Positions 26,151-35,401 of a DNA stretch of 64,000 nucleotides are shown one piece after another; within the stretch, counting starts at the first letter, position 1; the number at the start of each line of letters is the position of its first letter. The translations under genes and the position numbers were made by a program. Under the pieces are notes generated by a model that was not told the DNA's origin, did no database searches, and saw only the letters and a list, made by a program, of their open reading frames with translations. Origin of the DNA: Hansfordia pulvinata (Eukaryota > Ascomycota > Sordariomycetes > Xylariales). The DNA is taken from assembly GCA_006538405.1 (NCBI GenBank), contig BJKQ01000003.1, positions 2,294,001 through 2,358,000 of the forward strand, given 5' to 3'.

Positions 26151-27453
26151 TCACTGATGACGAGGTGAGGTCGAGATGCCCCAACTCAGCTCATCGGCGG
26201 TGTTGCACTCGTACGGGGCAAGAAGAACCATATCCATTTGCTCGGGTAGCCCGGTGACCGAGCACGAGGGAGACGTGTTTCTCCTGTAGACGTAGATCAG
26301 TTGTATGCTGGGTGAATGGCTGAGACAGATCCAAAGGCAAACCGGCTGGGGTTTTCAAGAGCTGAGAGAGATGCCAACTTATGATACGAGATGGGTATCT
26401 GAGCCCGGAATCGCATCCCCAGTCACTTCGCCATCGTCAACATGCCTTTTCGTCGTACCTACTCCCGCTGTGTCTGGATATCACCGTCATGAGTTGGTTC
26501 CATTGTAAGTACAGGAGCTGTGAAATATTTACCTTGTAGGACTCGCCTGCTTCACGCGCCGCATGAGCTGCTTCTACCCACGCGTGCCTCAGGTATGGAT
26601 GCTTGAAGATAGGGCAGGTAAGTTAGGTGTAGGTACCTACCTCGCACGTGGGGTATAAGACGACGATGAAAGTTCAGGTACTTGCACACCAGTACAGTGA
26701 GCTCCCGATCGATGTACCGCAGGGCAAACTTGCGAACCTCCATTTGAACTGTGCCGCGCAGGTAGGTACCACCTATCCGTACATTGATCTGACAGCCAAA
26801 TGCAAATACTGAGGCTGTTCAAGTGTGCCGGCCCTCTTCCCAGTGTATTGATCCCAAAGTCTTGTTCTGCTGTTGTATACATCAACACGGCAAAAACCAC
26901 CCCCCCCCAGTTGGATCCTACGCGCACGCGGCCGGCGCAGGCCGGGCCGGGATGGGACAGGCGAGAGGATGGGATGAGATGGGCGGGACATCAGCTGTCC
27001 CCACCACTAATACAACCAACCCGCTATGCCGCCGCCGCACACAATCGAGTAACGGGCCTTGGATCACGGCCCAGCCAGCCCAAGCAAGCCCAGCCACGTC
27101 GACCACCAAGCCTTGGGTTCGTCCGCTTCCCTCCTCCGTCGACAGCCATCATCAGTCAGGCAGCCTACCAGTTTTCCCATCTGTCTCTCAGCCAGCCAAG
27201 GACAGCCACCACCAGCGCGCCCATCTCGTCTTGACTGACGCACCTGGCCAGTCATTCCGGCTCCAGCGACCGCGCGAGTAATTGCTGCGTCCAAGAACCG
27301 ATTAGCACGGGCACGAGCCTCGGGCACGACCTTGTTCGTCCTGCCCGTCCGCCCCCGTCAATCGAAGCCCTCGCAGATCAGCCGCCTCCGCTTGGCTTGG
27401 CTTGGCTCGACGCAGGCTACCTAGCTGGCAGTTCTACCGGCATCTTCACCTTT

Positions 27454-27485
27454 ACCACCACCACCACCACCACCACCACCACCAC
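27454..27485. repeat. (ACC)n microsatellite in the ArfGAP leader
   Basis: About ten ACC units some 430 bases upstream of the ArfGAP start codon, inside a C-rich, purine-poor leader. Confidence 0.92.
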
Positions 27486-27916
27486 TACCGCCACCAGCAC
27501 ACAACTACTCTTCCTACCACCCAAACCACCGCCGTCGCCACTCTCATCACCGCCGACGCCGTCGCTGCCGCTGCCAGCTCACTTGCCCCGGCCACCACTG
27601 CTCGCTACGCGCGTCGCCTGTTTCTGCCGCCTTCGCAGCAGCTCCCCGTTCGCTGCCTCCGACCAACGCCAACGCCAACTCCGCCCGTCCATCACATCCC
27701 CTCTGGTTAGCCCCCGCGCTTTCTACTTGCCTCAGTCACAGCACCGGCCTCAGCACCAGCACCAGCAACAGCAGCGGCTCGCGCCTGCGCGTGCGTGTGC
27801 GTCTGCCTGTGCTTTTGCTACCCCGTCTCCTCCTCGAGTCGGCCCCAACTTCCCACCATCCCGCCCAATACCCCGCGGACGCTCCTGTGCTCTCGTGATC
27901 CGCCTCCTTCGCCATC

Positions 27917-29537
27917 ATGTCGGGCCTCATGAGCAAGCGCCAGCAGGCGCGCAACGAAAAGGCCTTGCAAGATCTCGTAAATACCGTACCCGGCAACAAG
28001 AATTGCGCAGACTGCGGAGCTGGCAACCCAGGTATGCACTCTCAATCTCTCTCTTTTGGTCTTCGGCCACTCTTTTCGCCGCGCCATTTACGCAAACTAT
28101 GGACTAACAATTGCCTCCCTGAAATGCAGCTTGGGCTTCATGGAGTGTAAGCTCTTCTCTCCCTCTTTTCTGCGAAACCCAGCGACCCTGCACCCTATGA
28201 GGCGATACTCTTGCTCTGCGCCGAGCCAAGCCGTAACAGCTCCCGATGACGAAAGATTCCAAACTGACTTGGCGAATAGCTCGGTATCTTCCTGTGTATG
28301 CGATGTGCTACGCTGCACCGTAAACTGGGCACGCATATATCCAAAGTCAAATCCCTTAGCATGGACAGCTGGTCATCCGATCAAGTCGACGTAAGTCCAA
28401 GCAGCTCCCGTCCTTGTCGTACCCAAGCAGACAGTCTCACACATCGTAATGCCAACTGCAGAACATGAAAAAGGTCGGCAACGCTGCGTCTAACAGGGCC
28501 TACAACCCCGAAAACAAGAAGCCGGCCATGCCCATCGACGCCGACGAGGCCGACTCGGTCATGGAGCGCTTCATCCGAGCGAAATACACCTCGAAAAGCA
28601 CCCCCAACGGCGCCACCCGAGCACGAAGCGCCAGCGATTCGGACGAGGGCACCCCGCCGCCCCTGCCTCCCAAGCCAGGCAGCCGCTTCGGCTTCAAGCC
28701 CGCCGCCAAATCCCACTCCTCAACATTCCCTCTGTCCTTCCGCTCGAAGAAAGAACCGCGGTCGCGCGATGGTCCCACCAGCCCACAAGAGTTCGACTCG
28801 AAGCAGAGAAGCGCTGCAGGCGTGCACCAAGACAGCCCCGAAGCGACGGCCAGGAAGCTGACCCAGCTGAGAGACATGGGGTTCCTCGACGACAAGCGTA
28901 ACGCCATGATTCTCAAGGGTGTTAGTGGCAACCTTGAAAGAGCTATCGAATCTTTGGTACGCCTGGGCGAGGGCGGCACCATTCCGGCCGCGCTGGTGTC
29001 GCCGCGTGACAGCTCTTTGCCTCCGTCAAGATCTCTGACTCCACAGCCTGCCAAGTCGGCGTCCATTGGACTGTCGAAATCGAGCCCTTCCATGACCCGC
29101 AGTCCGACCACGCCCGCGTCCAACAACCCGTGGGAAGTGCCGTCGCCGGCGCCTCCGCAATCCTCACAGTCAACTGGCACTATGCAGAGCAAGAACCCCT
29201 TTTACTCGACCAATCCGTTCGATATGCCGGCACAGCAGCCGGAGATGGCCTTGAACCAGTCGCTTCAGAGCCTCTCGCTGTCACCCAACTATGGTGCCCA
29301 GCAGCAACAGTTCCAACAGCAACCGCAGTACCAGCAGCAGCAGCAGCAGCCTCAGTACCAGCAGCAGCAACAACAGCCCCCATACCAACAACAACCGCTG
29401 TTCCCTCACCACACCGGTGGGGCCCCTGCGACGCAGCCTGCGCACCAGGCATATCAGACGTCAATGACTCCGCCGGTCCCTCAGACCAACTTTCAATCGA
29501 TGGGCTATGGCAACCAGACCTACCTCCAGCCGCAGTC

Positions 29538-29572
<35 letters not shown>

Positions 29573-30353
29573 CGCAGCAAACGTCGCAAGGCTACAACCC
29601 TTTCATGCAGACATCGCCGCCTCAACAGGCCCTGGCAGTCAATACATACGCGCAGAGCCAGAACTCGGCCCTCGGAGCCGGTAGCAACCCCTTTACGAAG
29701 TCGCCCACAAGGATTGCATCTCCCATGTTGAACCAGATACCCGAGCAGTCTCAGCAGAACGTCTACAGCTCGTCTCAAGCTTCCCCGTACATGCAAGCGC
29801 CTGCGCAAGGCAGCAATCCTTTCTTCACCAACAATCAACCTACCCAATCGCCGCAGGCCATACAGTCAGCTCAGACCTTCTCGCAAGGGTACTTTCAAAA
29901 CCCGCAGCCAACGGGCCAGATTCCACAACAGAATTACCAGCAGGCACCTATGCAGGATAAGAACTCCATCATGGCTCTGTACGGTCTGAATTATTCGTCG
30001 AATGCACAGGCCGGGATGCCTCAGCAGCAAGCCCAGAACCCGACGAACGGCATGGTGGGGGCAGGGCAAGGTCAAGCACCAGCCGTCCCGCAACGCAGCG
30101 TGTCTGTGCCTTTGCCGGCAACAGGGGCTACCAACCCATTCTTCAGCAGCAGCAACAGCGCGCAGAACGGAGCTGCGCCGGTGGCGGCAGCAATGGGGCA
30201 TCCCCATCGCCTTTTGGAGCAAGCGTGGGAGGTGTGCCGGCTGGAGCGAGTGCTAGAAGCCGCGAGAGCATGATGCTGGGGATGGAGATGTCTTGGAATA
30301 ACGGCCGCCACAGCCCAGATGCATTTGCCAGTATGAGCGCCAGGACAGGATGA
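27917..30353 (+). CDS. GTS1: ArfGAP-UBA protein, Gts1 type, one frame break
   Basis: GTPase-activating protein for Arf GTPases, acting at Golgi or endosomal membranes. Exons: 27917-28031, a 17-base exon 28130-28146, 28280-28390 and 28462-30353. The ArfGAP zinc finger C-x2-C-x16-C-x2-C (C30, C33, C50, C53) spans the first three exons and is followed by the arginine finger R58. A UBA domain lies at about 210-250 (LTQLRDMGFLDDKRNAMIL). The rest is Gln-rich with a long glutamine run (29538-29571) and at least five NPF motifs, known ligands of EH domains. ArfGAP-UBA-polyQ order matches yeast Gts1. The frame breaks near 30171-30181, where one base appears missing: downstream, another frame continues as SNGASPSPFGAS and ends SMSARTG at 30353. 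With one base restored the coding length is 2136 bases, 711 residues. Read literally, it would end at 30273 with an unrelated tail. Confidence 0.92.
29333..29571 (+). repeat. Interrupted CAG repeats encoding glutamine
   Basis: Two CAG/CAA-rich blocks in the ArfGAP gene, at 29333-29395 and 29538-29571, the second with about eleven uninterrupted CAG codons. They code for the Gln-rich part typical of Gts1-like proteins. Confidence 0.93.
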
Positions 30354-31076
30354 AGAAAACGAGAGATGTTTGGTGAACTGGCGACAGGAGATGGTGCATA
30401 CCTATATAACATATGAGATACATAATGTAAAGTAATGATGTCTGGAAACCTGTGAGCCGGGAAAGAAGCTAGAGTTGAGTCCGTGCGGCCCAATCTTGCT
30501 TACTGTCGATAGTACCTACTCCTGCATTGAAAGGTACCTAAGGTCTCTATTCCAGCCCAGGGCTTCTGCAGCCCGAATCGAGTGGTCGCGCGACGTCGTT
30601 TGGAAGCCTTTTCGTGTATAACCGCGGCAGACAGGCTGACTAACGGCAAGTTTAGCCCTAAAACCGGTCCGGATGTAGGTAACGGCAATTACTCGTACGA
30701 GCGAGCACCTCGCGCTGGGCTGGTTGTCGGGACGCGGGCCCGGCTGTCGGGTTAATTAATGGACATGAGACGGGCTTAGTTGTTAGCGGATGACGTGCGC
30801 AAGCCCAGCGGGCGGAGATTTCACGAGCAGGCCGGCGGGGAGCGGAGCAGGCGGCTGGGGAGTTAATATGACCACGAGAATAATAATAAAGGGCCGAGTT
30901 GTAGTGGACGGCGGGCCCGGAAAAGGTTTCGAGAGCCGGGCAATTCCGTCTAACGAACCCCTCCAAGACACCACACCCATATACGCTCATTCACTCGCTC
31001 TGTCGCGCCTCTCCTTGCATTCTTTTCCGAGAGGCGGTTGCGCGAGCGCCCCTCCATCGACGCGAAAAACAGGAAA
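30354..31076. other. Intergenic region
   Basis: About 720 bases between two tandem plus-strand genes. It contains GGTACCTAAGG at 30533-30543 and ACTCGTACGAG at 30691-30701, members of the two recurrent intergenic words. No gene is visible. Confidence 0.6.
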
Positions 31077-32357
31077 ATGGTGAGTCGCCTTCCTCCCTGC
31101 TGCTCCCGGGCCGCCCCCGCCACGCATTCCGCCGATGCCGGGCTGTCCGGGGCGGGCCGCCTACCACAGGCTCATTCCACCCCACCAGAAGCAGTTCCGT
31201 GGGCGCAAGCTGGCTGACACGCGGAGGGGGGGAAACGGGAGCAGGTGCACGCGGACGCGTCGACGTTTGCGGCGGGCGTGACCAAGGAGGAGGCCTACGA
31301 GCAGGTGCTGCTGCAGGCCGAGGGTCTGTTTGACGGGCAGAGGAACTGGGTAAGTAATCTTGTACCCAAGGAATGGGATTTCCTCCGTCTCTTTCCATCT
31401 TTCTTCTTCTCTATCCGTCGGCCTGGCATGGATATGGGGCAGCAGAAGAGGATGGGGACAGCTGGGGCGGGAATAACTGGCCACGCTGTATCTTTGTTGC
31501 TGACGCTCTTCTCTTTCGCAGGTCTGGTGCGTTTGCGTCTCCTCCCCCTTCTTATTACCCTGCATGGGTATCCCGGAGAGGAAACCGGATCTCGAGCGAG
31601 ACTGACGGCCTGACTGACGTCTTCTTCGTCGCAGCAACCTCGCCAACGCAGCGTCGCTACTGTGGCACGCGTACAAGTCGTTGCCGGAGCCGAGCAGCCG
31701 TGTCAACTGGGCCGGTACGTCTTTGACTGCTTCTATTTTCCGAGGCCTTCCTTTTTCCCCCAACCCCCGTAGTGTGTCTCCTCGAACAGCTGTGTTTTTT
31801 CCATCTGGACGGGTGGGGATCGATAGCTTCGACGCACATGCATCTCGCGACACGCGGCATTGCGTGTGTATAAGTACAGGTTTAATGTTATGGGCTCTAA
31901 TCTGAAACTGCGGTGGCCGGTGGGTTCGGCAGGCTTCTACACGGTCGACAAGGCGAGCAGCAGCAGCAGCAGCAAGCAGCAGCTCATCTTGGGCCCGTTC
32001 CAGGGCAAGGTGGCGTGCCAGACGATTGCGCTGGGGCGCGGGGTGTGCGGGACGGCGGCGGCGACGCGGGCCACGCAGGTCGTCGCCGACGTCGACCTGT
32101 TCCCCGGCCACATTGCGTGCGACGGGGAGAGCCGCAGCGAGATTGTGGTCCCTATCGTCGTCGGGAGCGCGGCGGCGGCGGCGGCGGCGGTGGCGGGAGG
32201 GCAAGAGGAAGCAGGGGAAGAAGAAGGAGGAGGAGGAGGGAGACTGGTGGCCATCATCGACATTGACTGCGCCGAGGTCGGGGGCTTCGACGAGGTCGAC
32301 CGCCGCTACCTCGAGCAGCTGGCGGCGCTGCTGGGACGAGGCTGCGACTGGCCGTGA
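31077..32357 (+). CDS. Free methionine-(R)-sulfoxide reductase, GAF fold
   Basis: Reduces free L-methionine-(R)-sulfoxide to methionine, a cytosolic oxidative-damage repair enzyme (yeast YKL069W and bacterial MsrC family). Five exons: 31077-31079 (ATG only), 31245-31349, 31522-31526 (five bases), 31635-31714 and 31933-32357; introns of 165, 172, 108 and 218 bases; 618 coding bases, 205 residues. The three family cysteines are present at C93 (GKVACQTI), C103 (GRGVCGTA) and C127 (GHIACDGE); their 10 and 24 residue spacing is the one I recall for yeast. NWVCNL, LLWHAYKSLP and NWAGFYTVD are family blocks; VC of NWVCNL depends on the microexon. An Ala/Gly/Glu-rich insertion of about 20 residues interrupts the GAF fold before VAIIDIDC, and a run of six Ser precedes LILGPFQGK. 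Confidence 0.92.
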
Positions 32358-33102
32358 GCCGCGTGGCATGGGAGTGGCGAGGTTCTTACCTATACATAAG
32401 CAGGGGAGAGACTGCGACGGAGCCGGGGTGTTGAGTGCCTGCTGGCTATCTCCAGATGTCCTTGTGCCGTTAACTTAATGCAAAGCCGATCGCACAGAGC
32501 CGTGTTCATCACCGTGCAAACCGCGAAGCCTCCCCGGCGGCCTGGACGCGGCGTTGCTGTTCACATTGGCCGGTTTCCGCTCAGCCAATACTGGATGTGA
32601 CCATGCACGCCGCCGAAAACCCCAAACTGCACCAGCCGGTTGGGGTTGCGACTTGAACCCGGAAGATGGCGACACCGACGGCCCGGAGCCAGTTCGGCGT
32701 CGGGCGGCGTGCATCTCTTTCTTTGTACCTGTCCATCCCATGTACGAGAACCTCATAAGCCGGAAGGTGACGGTTGGCAGACGGACGGGAATCGATGGTG
32801 ACCTCGCGTAGGTTCGAGACAAACTACATGTACATGTAGGTAATAACAAGGTCCCATCTGCGTGCGCCCTTTTCGGGCCCCGGGACTCCGCCGTCGGCCC
32901 GCCGTCCGCGTCGCGCCTGCCCACCGTCTTGGACGTCGGGCCTAGCGTCCGATCGGCTTCCGATTACGCACCAGGCCGCCCCTCCGCACACTGCACTGCA
33001 CTTGACTGCTGCACTCACCTCCGCCACCACCACCGACTAGGTACATCAACGCCATCAATCACCAGCACCACTTACCCCCCTCCTCCTTCTCCTCGCAGGA
33101 AC
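32358..33102. other. Intergenic region
   Basis: About 745 bases between tandem plus-strand genes. A possible leader intron of the downstream amidase gene runs from a GTACAT donor at 33041 to a CGCAG acceptor at 33098, but its branch site is weak. Nothing else is recognisable. Confidence 0.5.
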
Positions 33103-33754
33103 ATGCGCCCCCCGCCGGCTTACTCTATCCGCTGCCTCACCCGACCATCCGCTCACCAACGCGCCGCCGCCGCCGCCGCCGGCCCTCACGCTTGCCCCCT
33201 CCGCACCTTCGCATCGGCAGCACCCGCGGCTTCCACCCCCCGCCGCCTCCAACGCCCGAGCCCGACCACGATCACCACCAACAGACACCCCCTCCGCCCC
33301 CTCAGCACGCTCACGCTCACGCTCACGCCCACGGCCGCACCCGCACCCGCCGCCCGCAACATGTCTTCTTCTTCTTCGGCCCCCTCTCCCTCCCCCTCTC
33401 CCTCCCCCCTCAAGCAGCCCGTCCGCCTCGCCTGCGTCCAGCTGGCCAGCGGGCCCGACAAGCCGGCAAACCTGGCCCGCGCGCGCGCCCGCGTCCTCGA
33501 GGCCGCCGCCGCCGGCGCCCGCATCGTCGTCCTGCCCGAGTGCTTCAACTCGCCCTACGGCACCTCCTTCTTCCCGGACTACGCCGAGCCCCTCCTGCCC
33601 TCGCCCCCGCCCCGCGACGCCGCCCCCTCGTGGCACGCCCTCAGCGACATGGCCCGCGACGCCGGCGTCTTCCTCATCGGCGGCTCCATCCCCGAGGCGG
33701 GAGCCCTGCTTCCGGATGCCGCCCCCGATGCCACGAGCAGCAGCAGCGACGCCG

Positions 33755-33827
<73 letters not shown>

Positions 33828-34431
33828 GAAGCTGGACAGGAAATACTACAACACCTCGCTGACCTTCGGCCCCGACGGCGCCCTGCTCGCCACCCACCGC
33901 AAGGCCCACCTCTTCGACATTGACATTCCCGGCAAGATGACCTTCCGCGAGAGCGACGTCCTGTCCCCCGGCAACAAGGTCACCGTGGCCGACCTGCCCG
34001 GCGTCGGCCGCGTCGCCGTCGCCATCTGCTACGACATCCGCTTTCCCGAGCTGGCCATGGCGGCCGCCCGCCGCGCCGGCGCCTTCTGCCTCGTCTACCC
34101 GGGCGCCTTCAACCTGACCACGGGCCCCCTGCACTGGAAGCTGCAGGCCCAGGCCCGCGCCATGGACAACCAGATCTACGTCGCCATGTGCTCGCCCGCC
34201 CGCGACCTCGAGGGCCCTTACGCCGCCTGGGGCCACAGCATGGTCGTCGACCCCATGGCCCAGGTCGTCGCCGAGGCCGGCGAGGGCGAGGAGGTCGTCG
34301 CCTGGACCCTCGACGGCGACCGCATCGACGAGGTCCGCCGCAACATCCCCCTCACCCGCCAGCGCCGCTTCGACGTCTACCCGGACATTGCCGCCGGCCA
34401 CATCAGCTTCGAGGACCCGGAGCTCGAGTAG
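33103..34431 (+). CDS. NIT3: Carbon-nitrogen hydrolase, Nit3-type omega-amidase
   Basis: Nitrilase-superfamily amidase expected to hydrolyse alpha-ketoglutaramate and alpha-ketosuccinamate. Single exon. Two starts are plausible: ATG 33103 (442 residues) adds about 86 residues rich in Arg, Ala, Ser and Thr without acids, typical of a mitochondrial targeting peptide; ATG 33361 (356 residues) gives the cytosolic-type protein. Dual localisation from the two starts is inference. Counting from 33361, the catalytic triad is E60 (VLPECFNSPYG), K181 (HRKAHLFDID) and C223 (ICYDIRFPEL). The blocks GPLHWKLQAQARAMDNQIYV, GHSMVVDP and PLTRQRRFDVYPDI match the Nit3/human NIT2 branch rather than other nitrilases. 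A serine and asparagine tract with about 23 consecutive Asn (33757-33825) is inserted between GGSIPE and KYYNTSLTFGP. Confidence 0.93.
33757..33825 (+). repeat. (AAC)n repeat encoding poly-Asn
   Basis: About 23 uninterrupted AAC codons inside the omega-amidase coding sequence. The absence of synonymous AAT codons suggests recent slippage expansion. Confidence 0.95.
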
Positions 34432-35401
34432 TAACGAAAGCCCTTTCTTCCAGCTCAGGAGAGCCCTCGCATTGAAAGATTGTAACACATGAACCTTCCC
34501 CCCACCGGCCCAGCGCTGTGGGCGCGTGTGCAAAACTGGGGAGCCCTCGCTGCCCTCCCAGGCGTACTATAACAACTGTATATATGTAGATAGCTTCGCA
34601 TGGCAAACCGGAAAGGACTGGATGCGCGTCGAGCTTACTTCCATCGACCAATCCTTGATCTCGACCAAAGTATTCAAACTTAATCGCGACCGAACGAGGC
34701 GCGTGGCCGGTCCTTGGGAAGCGAGACGCGCCGTACACCTTGAGGGGGGGGGGAGCGGGGGAACTTGGACTCACTCCTCCGAACTCATGCTCACGATTTC
34801 GGCCCAGGTCACTTGGGAAGCTAAATATTCACGACTGGATCCTAGGCAGGGGAGATCTTCCTCTGAAATCGAAAGCGTCTTGCATTACCGAATAGCTGCA
34901 AACGGAACCAAACGGCCTTGGGGGGGTATAATTCTAGATCTTCGATACACGCAGCTTGGTGTGCACCCACGCGCATGCACGCACACACATAAGTAGAGAA
35001 GATTATACAAAAAAAAAAAAAAAAAGCGTGTGCACCGCCATCCACGCAGATACCGCGTTTCCTTGTGCCCTGTGGGGGAGAGGGAAAAGCGAATCCACAG
35101 GGACGAGAAAGCACTCGTCCACGGGCTTCGCCGAGGTTCCATGACAAGGGCTCCGGCACGTGTCGGAAGGGCGACAACACTTGCCATCATGGCCGGATCT
35201 GCGTCAGTGATGGCGCACACTCCGCTTCAACCGGCCGGCTAATGGATGCAGTCATGAGCATTAAAAGGGCGAGAACTCAAGTCGTAAATTCGTCTGCAGG
35301 AACGCCAAGTCGCGAACCATCCTGCCAGCATGCAAGAACGCTCAACCAAAGCAGAGTGCGTAGGTCATGGAATGAGGCTTGATGGGAGAAGAGTGAGCGC
35401 C
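34432..35401. other. Intergenic region between convergent genes
   Basis: About 970 bases separating the 3' ends of the amidase and kinesin genes. It contains a run of 17 A at 35009-35025. No gene is visible. Confidence 0.6.

Larger units (their letters stand above)
24267..27916. other. Intergenic region between INO1 and the ArfGAP gene
   Basis: No recognisable gene in 3.65 kb. It holds a perfect 16-base palindrome at 26135-26150 (GTACTCGTACGAGTAC), an ACC-repeat microsatellite at 27454-27485 and a long pyrimidine- and C-rich stretch at about 27360-27900 that is probably the leader and promoter of the downstream ArfGAP gene. Confidence 0.6.

Noticed and set aside
32641..32720. Possible minus-strand tRNA B box near 32650
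   Set aside because: The flanking bases do not form a T stem and no cloverleaf can be drawn.
33192..33923. Plus-strand frame with a poly-Gln run
   Set aside because: Out-of-frame reading of the AAC repeat in the omega-amidase gene.
33055..34533. 492-codon minus-strand open frame with a poly-Val run
   Set aside because: Antisense to the omega-amidase; the Val run is the reverse of the Asn repeat.
35009..35025. Seventeen-A run as the tail of a retroposed element
   Set aside because: No element body or target-site duplication is visible around it.
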